Shown: positions 22,139 to 31,790 of the stretch, one piece after another
Numbering within the stretch: the stretch's first letter is position 1
Layout: each line of letters opens with the position of its first letter
NCBI GenBank assembly: GCA_917880885.1
Contig: OU862919.1
Span: 54,163,058 to 54,227,057 of the forward strand
Reading direction: 5' to 3'
DNA: 64,000 nt
Origin: Limnephilus marmoratus
Taxonomy: Eukaryota; Arthropoda; Insecta; Trichoptera; Limnephilidae
Program-made: the position numbers and the translations under genes
The notes under the pieces: model-generated
The model's database searches: none
Told to the model about the DNA's origin: nothing
Seen by the model: the letters and a program-made list of their open reading frames with translations, nothing else

Positions 22139-23935
22139 TTAATTGACAGTAATTTTTTTCTTAAGAATATTTTTAAAATGTCTCTTGACAGAGAGCAGTA
22201 TTCGGGTTTTATCATTAATGCTTCTGATTTCTTCTGGTAGACGATTGAAAAAAGTTCTTCCCTGGTAAGTATAATGATGCTGTGCAAAAGACGTATTTAG
22301 TTTTGGGCATAGAAAAACATGTTTAAGTCGAGTTCTGTTTTCATTTAAAAATGGATATTTATCTTTTTCCTTTATAATTTGAATCAATGAATTTTTAATA
22401 TATAAATCTTTAAATGTGGGTACTTGAAATTCTTCAAACAGGCGTTCTGTTGGGTAGTCTAAGGATTTTTTTAATATAATTTTAATAATTGTCCTTTGTA
22501 CAATTTCTATTGGAAGAAGGTTACATTTATACGCGGATCCCCAACTAATAATAGCGTATTGTAGAGTGGATTGAACTAAGGCATAGTAGATTAAATATAG
22601 ATTTTTTATCGACAGAAAATTTCTAATTCTTAAAAATATATATATTAATTTTCTGATTTTGTTTACTACTTGACATATTTGTTCCTTCCATTTCAGATTT
22701 TTGTCGATAATTACTCCGAGATATTTAATTTTATTTGTTGTTTTTAATATTGTACAGTTTGATTTGCAATAATTTTGGCTATGAATTTTAGTATTATCGT
22801 GTATGACAATGTTAAAATTTTTGGGAGCATCGTTTGGATGGATTGCAAATGGAATTACAAATGTCTTTTCACTATTTAGTGATAGTAAATTAGTGTCGAA
22901 AAAATTCTTAAGCGTGTTGATGTCTTCTGTGGCCTTTAATTCTACTTTTTCCCAAGTCTTTTCACTTATTATTAATACTGTATCGTCGGCGTATGATGTA
23001 ATTTGACCATTTAAATGTTGAAAAAAAATATCATTTACATATATGGTAAAAAAAATTGGTCCAAGCACTGTACCTTGCGGGATTCCAAAGCTTGAAATCT
23101 CTTGATCACTATTAACATGATTGATTTTTACCACTTGAGGGCGGTTTTTTAAGTAGTTTGTGATCCATTTAATCGCGTTGCCTTTAATGCCAATATCATT
23201 TAATTTTTTTAATAGCATCTCATGGGATATGCTATCGAATGCCTTTCTGAGGTCAATAAATATACCCGCACATTTTTTACCTTTATCTAATGATTCGTAA
23301 ATGTATGAAGTTACGTTAGCAATGGCATCTTGTGTGCTGAGCGATTTAATAAAACCAAACTGGTTTTTGTGTAGTATTTTATTACTATCTAGGAAATTTA
23401 CCAATTGTTTTTTTACTATTTTTTCAAATATCTTTCCTATGTTAGAAATTAGACAAATTGGGCGATAATTCGTTACTTGTTGCGGATCACCAGATTTGTA
23501 AATAGGTGAGATTATTGTGTTTTTGTAATTCATTGGAAATATTCCTTTCGTTAAACTCAAGTTTATTAAATGAGTGATGGGTTTTATTAAGTAAGATTTC
23601 ATAGATTTTAACATTTGTGCCGTAATAGAATCAAAACCGGGAGACGAACCTCCTTTCATATTTTCTATTATTTTTAAGATTTCACATTCTGTTGTTATTT
23701 CAAATGTTGAAAGTATATTACGTTTCTGTAATTTTTTATTTTTTTGTTTTTCTGGGTTAGAAGGCTTATGAATATTTTTCGCAAGATTTTTTCCAACATT
23801 TGCAAAGAAGGAATTAAATATGTTTGCACATTGTTTAGGCTGTAAATTGGCATCTATAATTTTTTTATCATGTTCGATGTACTTAATATTTTGTGTTTTT
23901 TTGTATTGTCTATGGCCAAATTCACAGTTTTCCAC
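22139..23935 (-). CDS. LINE-A ORF2, reverse transcriptase part
   Basis: The 598-residue frame holds the reverse transcriptase of LINE-A, the enzyme that copies the element RNA at the nicked target. Visible blocks: IISPIYKSGD (141-150), NYRPICLISNIGKIFE (156-171), KNQFGFIKSLSTQDAI (190-205), motif A FIDLRKAFDSISHEML (226-241), motif B GIPQGTVLGPIFFTIYVND (284-302) and motif C YADD (315-318). Later come KYLGVIIDKNLKW, YALVQSTLQYAIISWG and a C-terminal FFNRLPEEIRSI. All catalytic aspartates are kept. The first 25 or so residues overlap the endonuclease frame; the true reading crosses a frameshift at 23,860-23,866 from the endonuclease part, so the Met at 23,935 is probably not a real start. Confidence 0.92.
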   Translation of the reverse strand: MENCEFGHRQYKKTQNIKYIEHDKKIIDANLQPKQCANIFNSFFANVGKNLAKNIHKPSNPEKQKNKKLQKRNILSTFEITTECEILKIIENMKGGSSPGFDSITAQMLKSMKSYLIKPITHLINLSLTKGIFPMNYKNTIISPIYKSGDPQQVTNYRPICLISNIGKIFEKIVKKQLVNFLDSNKILHKNQFGFIKSLSTQDAIANVTSYIYESLDKGKKCAGIFIDLRKAFDSISHEMLLKKLNDIGIKGNAIKWITNYLKNRPQVVKINHVNSDQEISSFGIPQGTVLGPIFFTIYVNDIFFQHLNGQITSYADDTVLIISEKTWEKVELKATEDINTLKNFFDTNLLSLNSEKTFVIPFAIHPNDAPKNFNIVIHDNTKIHSQNYCKSNCTILKTTNKIKYLGVIIDKNLKWKEQICQVVNKIRKLIYIFLRIRNFLSIKNLYLIYYALVQSTLQYAIISWGSAYKCNLLPIEIVQRTIIKIILKKSLDYPTERLFEEFQVPTFKDLYIKNSLIQIIKEKDKYPFLNENRTRLKHVFLCPKLNTSFAQHHYTYQGRTFFNRLPEEIRSINDKTRILLSVKRHFKNILKKKITVN

Positions 23936-25122
23936 ATTTGTTTATGGTTATTTTCTGAAGATAATATTTTATTTTTAAAGAACTCTTCCTTACTTTTTTT
24001 AATATAAGATGTTAATTTATTTTTATATTTTTTATAAAAAATATATGCTTTTTCATCATGGGGATTTTTTAAAGTTGTTTTATAAAGTTTTTCTTTGTTT
24101 CTGATAGATATTATAAGTCCTTTGGTAATCCAAGGTTTTAAACATCTTAATTTTGATTTTATGTGTATTATTATTTCAGTTGTCGAATTTTTAATGTGTT
24201 GTGACAGGATTTTTTCAAAGTTTTTCGAACATATTTCGGTATCATCACTCTTTAAAACATTGTTCCAATTTTCCATTTTTAGTTTTTCAGAGAGAATAGT
24301 CATGTCTATTGTTGATTTTTTGGGTACTAAATTATGTTTTTTATGTTTAATATTATTATTATTATACAGAAGTAAGCATGAATGATGATCAGTTATGTTA
24401 GTTTTCCAAACAATTGATTTTAGTTTGTGAAGATCTTTAATGTTTACGTTTGCCCAAATGTGATCTAAACAAGATGGAGTATGTTCTTTTATTTCTCTAG
24501 TATTTTTATTTATGCAAGATATGAAATTTTGTTCAGTCATACAATTGATGTATTCAGTTTTGTTACTATTTTCTATTTTTTCATTAATGTTCACATTAAA
24601 ATCACCCACTACGAAGCAGAGTTTATTTTTTAATTTTAATAATATGTATTTGAGGTCATTAATAAACGTAATAATACTTGAGCCATGCGTTCTATAGATA
24701 GCTATTAAATGATATATTGATTTGCCGAGTTTGAAATGTACTTCGATGCAGTTTACCAAATGTATTGGGTGTTCTATAATGTTAACAATACTAAATTTAT
24801 TATTTGCAAATATTATTATTCCCGAATTTTTGTTGATATCTACTTTGGTAGAAATATAATTGTACTCCGGTAAGTGATAAGACGGTGACTCAGCGTTTGT
24901 AAATGTTTCAGTTAACACTATGAAGTCCGGCTTTTTAATTAAATTATTTATTTTTAGAATTAGTTCATCTAAATTTTTCTGAATGCTACGGATGTTTATG
25001 TGCATAATAATTATATCATTGATGTTTTTAGAAATAATTTTGTTACATGAATCAGTACAAATACATTCATATTCTTGAATTTTAATATTTAATTCTAATT
25101 CGCTATTTAAGAAATCATCCAT
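23854..25122 (-). CDS. LINE-A ORF2, AP-type endonuclease part
   Basis: The 422-residue frame begins ORF2 at a Met 47 bases after ORF1. It shows the exonuclease-endonuclease-phosphatase fold typical of non-LTR retrotransposons: MHINIRSIQKN (40-50), FIVLTETF with the metal-binding Glu (67-74), HLIAIYRTHGSS (138-149), VVGDFNVNIN (171-180), SCLDHIW (217-223) and the catalytic DHH (245-247). The linker CLKPWITKGLIISIRNKEKLY precedes the RT. It nicks target DNA to prime reverse transcription. The frame ends with IKKL and a stop right after an A7 run. A one-base slip there continues smoothly into KKIIDANLQ of the RT part. Confidence 0.9.
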   Translation of the reverse strand: MDDFLNSELELNIKIQEYECICTDSCNKIISKNINDIIIMHINIRSIQKNLDELILKINNLIKKPDFIVLTETFTNAESPSYHLPEYNYISTKVDINKNSGIIIFANNKFSIVNIIEHPIHLVNCIEVHFKLGKSIYHLIAIYRTHGSSIITFINDLKYILLKLKNKLCFVVGDFNVNINEKIENSNKTEYINCMTEQNFISCINKNTREIKEHTPSCLDHIWANVNIKDLHKLKSIVWKTNITDHHSCLLLYNNNNIKHKKHNLVPKKSTIDMTILSEKLKMENWNNVLKSDDTEICSKNFEKILSQHIKNSTTEIIIHIKSKLRCLKPWITKGLIISIRNKEKLYKTTLKNPHDEKAYIFYKKYKNKLTSYIKKSKEEFFKNKILSSENNHKQMWKTVNLAIDNTKKHKILSTSNMIKKL

Positions 25123-25169
25123 TTAATTAATGTATTTTGCAAAATTATATATGATTTTTTATTTTTTTT

Positions 25170-26240
25170 TTATTCAATGTCGTAGTTTATTCTTTCTTTG
25201 GCTAATTTAAGCATGTAAGAACGGAACTTACATGTTTCGCTGTTTGTTCGGTGGTCTATTTCATTCATTTTACTGTTGAAGGAGTTTATTTCTTTCTTCT
25301 TGTTAGCTGAGTGACAGTTAGCGCATTTGGGCGGCAGTTCCAGGGATTTACACTCGGAGATGGGATGATCTTCTGAACAGTGCTTGCATGTTGGTTTATC
25401 CATTTTATTGTAGCATTTTTGTGCTGTGTGTCCGAATCTTTGACAATGGAAACATTGGGTAAGAACGTTACAATCGGTTACATAGATTCTCATGAATCCT
25501 AGATGAATTTTTTTTCTATTTATAAGATGTAGTCTCAATTCTGGATTTGTTTGGAGAATTAAGTTTTTGCTGTTAGTTTTTTTGTTCGTAATGATGGCTT
25601 TAACTTGTAATATATTTTTATCTTGGTATTTTTCACATATCATTTTGATGTCGTTGTTTTGTTCAATTATGTCTTCTAAGAATTCTTTTTCGGTATAGTC
25701 TTTGTCAAGTCCTTTGAATATTACGCATGGATCCGTTTTCACAAGTACCTCCGCTATTATGGTTTTGTCGACTTCATTTATCTTTTCTTTTAATTTTTTT
25801 GCGTCTTCTTTTTCTGGGCATGTTATTATAATGTTTTTTTTTGTTTTTTTAAATTCACTTACTCGAATTCCCAACTGCGATATTTTGATTTTTTGTATTT
25901 TCTCTTTTATTTTTTCAGTGTCTTCTTCTTTTAAGCTTTTTATAATTATAGGAAATCGTTTTTCTTGTGTTTGTGGTATTAAGTTTTTTACTGCCGAAGA
26001 GTAAGAAAATAAGTTTTTTTGTGTTTGGTTTTTTTCTTGAATTTCACATTTTTCTTGTAATTTAGCTAATTCTATTGCCATGTGGGATATCATTTCCATG
26101 ATGTTATTTATTTCTTTCATCATTTTGGATTTGGTTTCTTTAGTAAGTTTATTTTCTTCTATGATTGTATGTAAGTCACTTATGTTTTGTTTCGCCTTAG
26201 TGATGAAGGCATGCGGATCAACCGCTTCCTCCATTTTCAC
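25170..26240 (-). CDS. LINE-A ORF1, Gag-like protein with CCHC zinc knuckles
   Basis: A 356-residue nucleic-acid-binding ORF1 protein. The N-terminus (about 15-75) is charged and heptad-like, probably a coiled coil for multimerisation. The middle region (about 90-250) is consistent with the RRM-like fold of Jockey-type ORF1 proteins. Near the C-terminus are a clear CX2CX4HX4C knuckle (CFHCQRFGHTAQKC) and a second with one residue fewer (CKHCSEDHPISEC), followed by a degraded third (CANCHSANKKK). Such proteins package element RNA. The frame is intact. The start is the first Met after the 5' UTR, in the context AAAATGG. Confidence 0.88.
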   Translation of the reverse strand: MKMEEAVDPHAFITKAKQNISDLHTIIEENKLTKETKSKMMKEINNIMEMISHMAIELAKLQEKCEIQEKNQTQKNLFSYSSAVKNLIPQTQEKRFPIIIKSLKEEDTEKIKEKIQKIKISQLGIRVSEFKKTKKNIIITCPEKEDAKKLKEKINEVDKTIIAEVLVKTDPCVIFKGLDKDYTEKEFLEDIIEQNNDIKMICEKYQDKNILQVKAIITNKKTNSKNLILQTNPELRLHLINRKKIHLGFMRIYVTDCNVLTQCFHCQRFGHTAQKCYNKMDKPTCKHCSEDHPISECKSLELPPKCANCHSANKKKEINSFNSKMNEIDHRTNSETCKFRSYMLKLAKERINYDIE

Positions 26241-26365
26241 GGGTTATGAATTATTTTATTTTCGGTTAATTTATATACTTTTAAAATTTGTCCGGGTTTG
26301 AAAGTGTTATTTTATTTGAATCGCCGCTCACTCGCGTCCAACACCGTTAGAGGTTGAGGCGACAC

Positions 26366-27627
26366 TTTATTTGGACTCTCTTCCATTGAAGTAATACTAT
26401 TATTAATTTTCAATTTTTTTATGGTAGTTTGCTCCTTTTTAAGGTTTATAGCCTCCTTTATAATGTTCCACTGTTGTTTAATGTTACCATTGACTTCATC
26501 TAATTTTCTTCTGAAATATGCTTGTTTTGTTGTTCGTATTATTCTGGAACACCAGTTTCGATATCGCTTATAATATTCAAGCAGTTCCAAGTTATAGATT
26601 TCTCTTCTACATCTGTTGTGCAATTTATCACGTGTTCTGAGGCATTTGATTAATCCAGCATTTATCCATGGTTTTAGATGTTTCATGATATGTTTCTGTT
26701 TTTGTACTGACGTACAACTTTGCAGATGAGTTCTCAAACATTTTATGAAATTATCAATTGCCAAATTGACGTCATTTGTTGACAGAACTCTATCCCAGGA
26801 TTCTTCCTTTAATTTGGTCTTCAAGAGGTGGTTGTCAACAACAAATTTAGGTTTTACATTATTATTAGAAATATTTTGCAGATTTAAGCTCATAAACTTC
26901 ATCAAAATTGCGTAATGGTCTGTTATGCCAGTAGTAAAAGCCGCTCCCTGTGGTTTAAATTTTGATTTTACCATAATACGATCAATGCAGCTTGATGTGT
27001 CAGGAGTTACTCTTGTTGGTGAGTTTATTATGGGCTTCATACCATGAAATGCCAGAAGTGATAGGTATTTTTGTGTTTTTATGTTCTTCAAATCTAGGGT
27101 ATCAATATTTAAGTCCCCACATAAGATAATCTCCTTATTTTGCAAGGATTCAGATGCAAGAAATTCATTCAATGAGTCGAGAAAGTTGTCTATTTTAGTC
27201 TGGGATGGAGATCGATATACAGCTATTAAACGTATGGTATTGGATAATTGCATTTTCAAGCAGTTTGCACTGGGAAGAGCAATTTCCTCAACAGTTACCT
27301 GAATGTTTTGCCTTACATAGATAACTACTCCATCATTTTGCAAATTGTTTATAATTATTTTGTAGACTACATAACCTCTGGAATGCTAGGCATATTAATT
27401 ACACTGCTCAGCCAAGCTTCTGTAAAGACTAGTACTTCCGGACGATGATTAATGCAATCCAGCATAGAAACAGTTTCATCAAAATTCTTGCTTATACTTC
27501 TAATATTCATGCATAGTAAAGAAAATTTAGAATCTTTCAAAAAGTTTTTGCAAGATAATGAATTTTCAAAAGTTATGTTAGGTTCAATATTGTCATTCAT
27601 ATTAATTATGTTTTCTAAATCATCCAT
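26366..27627 (-). pseudogene. LINE-B ORF2, AP-type endonuclease part (frameshifted)
   Basis: Two frames make up the endonuclease. The first (27,627-27,367) has SLLCMNIRSISKNFDE and EVLVFTEAWLSS with the metal-binding Glu. The second (from about 27,375) has NLQNDGVVIYVRQ, RLIAVYRSPSQT, ILCGDLNIDTLD, TSSCIDRIMV and the catalytic TDH in GITDHYAILM, then HLKPWINAGLIKCLRTRDKL. They join through PGYVVYK if a single-base shift near 27,378 is corrected by reading the other frame, so the break is a small indel. The second frame runs a few codons into LINE-A 5' UTR sequence before stopping at 26,312. Inactive. Confidence 0.88.
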
Positions 27628-27670
27628 TTTTATTTTATTTCCAATTTAAGTGTCAGATTTTGGGAGATGA

Positions 27671-28093
27671 TTACGACAATTTATTGAAATCATCTTCGTG
27701 TTTGACGATTTGAACTCTTGAAGACAGTTCTTGGTTCTTCTTCACACAAATTTTATTATTCGTAAACCACACAAATTGAAATTTAGCTTCTTTAGCTTTT
27801 TGTTTAGTTTTACAAAGAAGGGTTTTGGAATATGATGATAGAACTTCTCCAATGAAGATATTCCTGTCCTTCAATTGCTTTATACTTTTGCGTGCGTTGA
27901 GAAATTCTGATTGGGACTTTTCATCTTTAAAATGGATGATCATCCTCTGAGCTCCGGGTTTATTGATAGTTTTATCAGGATATTGAGTAACTTTATTTAT
28001 TCTACCTGGTTCAATCTGAATGTCAAATTTTTTAATGAATCTTTCCACGGTGTCAACAGAATTTTCATTCATCAAGGTTTCTACCCCAGACAA
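27671..28093 (-). pseudogene. LINE-B ORF1, C-terminal part
   Basis: The 140 residues include SQSEFLNARKSIKQLKDRN, VLSSYSKTLLCKTKQKAKEA and FQFVWFTNNKICVKKN. This is the RRM/C-terminal type ORF1 found in CR1/L2-group LINEs, where a block of the form KxAKxxxxFxxVWxxNxxIxV(R/K)K is characteristic. It lies 44 bases upstream of the endonuclease frame, as expected for a LINE ORF1. Its N-terminal coiled-coil half lies beyond the SINE-C insertion at 28,549-28,745. Function (RNA binding) is inferred from the family. Confidence 0.72.
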
Positions 28094-28120
28094 TTCAGCA
28101 CAATTATAGCTTACATTTTG

Positions 28121-28548
28121 TTTTTTTTTTTTTTTTTTTTTTTACAGTGAATACCGCACAAGAATCTCAACTGCTCCCGTCTGGAGCCAGTGAGACTATG
28201 GCATCCCCAATTGGGGTATGTTGTGAGGCTGAAGGTAGCGGGGAGGGGAAGGAGGTGGGGAAGAGGAAGGTTGGGAAGTACTTGGCTATTCAGATCTGGT
28301 CACTAAACACGGCTAAAGCCATTTTCAAGCAAAGTTTCAATTCTGAATGGTGGTCTTACACCAGGGCGATACTGATAGTATCTTCCACTCTGGAACATGC
28401 CGCAAATATACTATATATTATTTTAAATGAGTTAATTGTGAAATAACACAAATTAATCAAATAAAATTTATTTGCGAATGCCGGGTTCGAACCCGCGACC
28501 TCCGGAATGTGAGTCAAGAGTCTTAGCCACTGGACTACGGAGGTCGTC
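28121..28548 (-). mobile_element. SINE-C, full-length copy inside LINE-B ORF1
   Basis: A complete 405-bp body plus a 23-base A tail (T run 28,121-28,143). On the minus strand it starts GACGACCTCCGTAGTCCAGT, with a box-A-like TAGTCCAGTGG and a perfect box B GGTTCGAACCC, then an AT-rich linker, the ACTATCAGTATCGCCCTGGT segment, a C/T-rich region and CTCCAGACGGGAGCAG near the 3' end. It is about 98% identical by eye to 62,310-62,730 (eight or so differences). ORF1 of LINE-B reads on both sides, so this is an insertion. I see no clear target duplication. Confidence 0.92.
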
Positions 28549-28745
28549 AATTCTATATCAGCTAGACGAATTTCTAATTTTTTTTATTTTTAAATCCTTG
28601 ATAGAATTTGCGTTTTCTAAGTTATCCACATATTTTTTTAATTGCATCATGTTTCCGATATTATTAGTTATTTCATCATATTGTTGACCAATAAATTCAA
28701 TGCGTTTTCTCATGTCGGATATCTCAGATTCGAGATTTTTTCAAT
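28549..28745 (-). pseudogene. LINE-B ORF1, N-terminal coiled-coil remnant
   Basis: On the minus strand this reads NLESEISDMRKRIEFIGQQY, DEITNNIGNMMQLKKYVDNL and ENANSIKDLKIKKI, a heptad-like coiled coil as found at the N-terminus of LINE ORF1 proteins. A stop precedes it and the frame shifts near the SINE junction. The true 5' end of LINE-B is therefore lost or undefined beyond 28,745. Confidence 0.6.
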
Positions 28746-29806
28746 TAAAACATAAACTCATACTCTCTTTGAGTGGCACACATTCCGGGTACTCGCTGGT
28801 AATTAATATTTAAATAATTACATTGGCTTTAGTGAGGAAACCTAAAAAAGCTGCATCAATTATTATCAATTCAAATGAATCCATATTATCCCGTTACTAG
28901 AAAGCCGAGGATCAATTATTATTTCATGAAATTCTACAAAATCACAGAACGTCAGTTGAACGCTTCCATAATCGACAGTAATCGGCATGAATTGCCAATT
29001 ATTAGCCAATGAATGAAATTTACTTCGTGAATTCGCAATGAAATTCAATTTGGATGTAAAAAATAATACAGAGAGCCATGTGATTTATTCCACGGCTTTT
29101 AATTATACGATAATATTTATTACAATATATTATTCCAGATTAATAAAGTCGAAAATTGAGTGTCGTGACTCGGCAAAACCGGACAGTAATAATAATTTTT
29201 GTTCAAAAACTGAAGTCGGAAATTTATTTTTTTTTCTTTAAAAGTATGAAATTTCACGTAGTTCCTTATCCTCTTTCTTTCAAAATGGTTGACTCATTTT
29301 TAAATAGTCCTACGTTTGCATGGTCGGAACATATTCAGATTTATTAGACAAAAAAAATATTGTTTCTCTTGTGAAAACTCATATTTTTACTCACGTATCA
29401 CAATACGTTATTAAATTAACCAAAGACCGCAGTTATACATTAAAGTGTCTGCTTTATTCATATTCAGACATCAATGAAGTGTTTAATTGAATGAATAATT
29501 AGGTTCTCGATTAAAGTTGGTTTATTATTTTACGTGTATATTTACAATATTACTACGTTGGACTCACGTCCGAACCTGACTGGCTAGGAATTATATCTGA
29601 AGCTCGCTCTGACAGACGTGACCGTTCGTGTTCACATCTGGGCCACACACAGCTATAAAAGATAAACGATCATCGCACGCCCGATATCGCTCTCCATACA
29701 ATCCCATCGGACCTGTCACACCTAAGCGGTTTACGCGCAGGTGAACCATAGACAATACAGATCTTTCGCCGTAACCACTCCTAAGACGATGTGTGAAAAG
29801 TTATGC
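28746..29806. other. Unassigned stretch, GC-richer after 29,560
   Basis: No recognisable coding sequence. The part from 29,560 to 29,800 is GC-richer than the surroundings and includes a TATAAAA at 29,654-29,660, but no gene can be attached to it. Confidence 0.35.
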
Positions 29807-29840
29807 GACCCCCTCTCCTCCGAAAACAGGAGAGGGGGTC
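29807..29840. repeat. Perfect 13-bp hairpin with a third arm nearby
   Basis: GACCCCCTCTCCT (29,807-29,819), an 8-base loop, then the exact complement AGGAGAGGGGGTC (29,828-29,840). The same 13-mer recurs in direct orientation at 29,938-29,950. It may be the end of a foldback element or a structured RNA; nothing in the sequence decides between these. Confidence 0.8.
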
Positions 29841-29950
29841 ATTTTAATTACGGAGCTGCCTAAACGTGCGCATGTCAGCTGTCATTGATAGATTCAGTAC
29901 AAAGAAATGGCATTTCGTGGCGCTCCCTAATTTATCTGACCCCCTCTCCT

Positions 29951-30522
29951 ACCATAGGAAGAAATATTTGATGGTGTCGTGTGATGGTACAATACATATG
30001 CCCTTGCGATTTAACAGATAACTGCTCGCACTCTTACAGTTGTGTGTATCAGGTGCATTACGGCTTCAGCGGACATCTTACGGTATTTGGCAGAAACTCT
30101 AACCCATTGACATCTATTAACAGTAACTGAAACTACGTATCTATCCAATACAGTAATACACTACTTATAAATGTAATCAAGCAAAGGTAACTAGTGATTA
30201 ACGTTTGTTACTGAAAACTAACTTAAGATTATTTTGTATGTACGTCTTGAACCTGGTAGTGAATTTTCTATGAATTTTCTGATGAGAATGCGAACAGAAT
30301 GTAACATACGACACTCGGCATATTGTACATTCAGAGAATGTAAAGCGGCCTGAGAGGGATCCTCCCACTGAAGCTGTGCGGGAGTCTGTCTATTGCCATG
30401 TTGCTTAATTGAATTTACTTACGTGACAGTATTTTTAATGATACTGGTTGAAGACTAGGTATTCCTAAAAGCCGGATTCGGGTTTATTTAAACATTATTT
30501 GGCATGTCTACCTATTTCATGT
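29951..30522. other. Unassigned stretch
   Basis: Nothing recognised on either strand. Confidence 0.35.
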
Positions 30523-31080
30523 AGGCCTTTATTTTATTTTATTTATTTATTTTATTTTGCAGAAATAAACTGTACATAATTACACAGTAAAATATAGTTC
30601 CAAAGTTATAGAATTTAACACAATAATTGGTACCAATGACATGTCGCCGTTATATACTTATGTTATTATGAGATAAATTATACATTTTACTAAAATTAAA
30701 TTAGTAAATTATTGAAAGAGAGGGCTGTGTGTGAGTGTTTGTATGAGGGTGTATGCGCCTGTAAGGGTGTGGATGTGTGTGTTATGGGTGCGAATTCAGT
30801 GTGCTAGAAATGTTTTTCTTAAATAGAGGGAGGGAATCAAAAAATATATCGGTATTTGTGGTTTTTTGAATTGAGTTGAATCTTTGAAGGATGCGGGAAA
30901 TGGGGGAGTTGGCGGTAGCGTTCGGTGCTAGTTCGTATTGGTTGTGTAAAAAAGGTTGGTGTGGCGAGTTCTTTTAGATGGGACGTTAAAATTTATTTGG
31001 GATAGAAGTTATATTATTAAGTTATGTTATTTTATGAATAGTTTTATGGGGGTATGAATATTTGTATTGGCAAATCCAAT
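30523..31080 (-). pseudogene. LINE RT C-terminal fragment and 3' UTR
   Basis: An ATTTT-repeat tail at 30,523-30,564 marks the 3' end. On the minus strand, in two frames, one reads INFNVPSKRTRHTNLFYTT and then HNQYELAPNATANSPISRIL and NTDIFFDSLPLFKKNI. This is the C-terminal pattern (FNVPxRRTR..., NSPISRxLxxFN, DIFxxSLxxFK) seen in several insect non-LTR retrotransposons. The rest of the RT is absent. The tail repeats and the frameshift between the two readings show a 5'-truncated dead copy. It differs from LINE-A, B, J, K, R and H. Confidence 0.62.
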
Positions 31081-31493
31081 AAATACCATTAGAACGGGTT
31101 GTTAAAAAATGTTCACAATTTTTATATTTTTTTAAGTTATTTTAGACATTCGTTGAAAGTTCTGTTCTATTATATTATTATAGGCTAGTTGCTTCATAAA
31201 ACAAAAACAAACAACCCATCCTTAATACTTAAAGGTTTATTAAACAATATTCAACCACGTGATTATTTATACTTATATAAAAGATTATTTGTCAGAAGGT
31301 GGGGAGCGAAAACCGGAGTGATTCGCGAGCAAATGAGTCTACGTCAATCGGAAACAGATTTGCTTTTTAACTCAACCCGTCGCGTCACTAATGATAAAAG
31401 GCCCGCGTCTACTATTGGCGTGCGAGCTGCCGATAGAAGATATCTATTATAAAAGGCGCTGCATTGGTTGTTCCCACGGTTAATTATTATTAT
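31081..31493. other. Unassigned stretch
   Basis: The open frame 31,189-31,452 is GC-richer in its second half, but I recognise nothing in its product. Confidence 0.3.
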
Positions 31494-31790
31494 AGACTAA
31501 CGAATTCCCGGCATGAGTTGCGATGCCACTAATAAAGAAATTGTTTCTCCCTTTCTTGGTAGTCTTTCCGCATTCGTCCCGTTCCTCTTCCAACTCCCCT
31601 TCCCCTCCCGAATCCCCTTATCCTCACGCATTACCCCTCCACCTTCCCCACCTTCCCTCTCTACTCTCCCCCGAACTCTCCTCCCGCGATCCCCTCCCCT
31701 CTCTCGCGTTCAATATATTCAGTCCCGGTACATTCAGATTTTCAAACAGCTCGTGTGCCACCTGTTACATTTTTTTTTAAATTTTCTATT
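31494..31790 (+). mobile_element. PyR retroposon copy, 5' half
   Basis: Head ACTAACGAATTCCCGGCATG, then a C/T-rich tract (about 31,545-31,715), ACATTCAGATTTTCAAACAG and CTCGTGTGCCACCTGTTACA. The tandem tail units are missing. A short GGACATCTCATGTACTCATT piece at 32,109, also found just after the 47 kb copy, may be its displaced 3' edge. Confidence 0.7.

Larger units (their letters stand above)
21841..26365 (-). mobile_element. LINE-A, nearly complete CR1/Jockey-type LINE nested in LINE-B
   Basis: A 4.5 kb two-ORF LINE. The 5' UTR (26,365 to 26,241) leads to ORF1 (26,240-25,170), then after 47 bases ORF2 (25,122-22,139), a 3' UTR of about 276 bases and a 22-base A tail (T run 21,841-21,862). 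The order ORF1 with CCHC knuckles, then endonuclease, then RT is standard for this superfamily. ORF2 is interrupted only by one frameshift at a seven-base homopolymer. Insertion into LINE-B shows it is the younger of the two. A target duplication is not visible, possibly hidden in the T run. Confidence 0.88.
19683..28745 (-). mobile_element. LINE-B, old CR1-group LINE split by LINE-A and SINE-C
   Basis: This is one LINE in minus orientation read across two later insertions. From 5' to 3' (right to left) come an ORF1 coiled-coil part (to 28,549), SINE-C (28,121-28,548), the ORF1 C-terminus (27,671-28,093), the AP endonuclease (27,627 to 26,366), LINE-A (26,365 to 21,841), the RT (from about 21,840 to 20,859), the thumb/C-terminus (20,702 to 20,121) and a 3' UTR to about 19,683 ending in ATTT repeats. 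Joining the protein across LINE-A reads EESPNK then ITNHINDFFSDIG, a normal linker-to-RT transition, which proves the split. At least three frameshifts and no intact ORF make it inactive. Confidence 0.85.

Noticed and set aside
29654..29660. TATAAAA core promoter
   Set aside because: No open frame, splice site or transcript-like sequence follows it. In DNA this AT-rich the motif is expected by chance.
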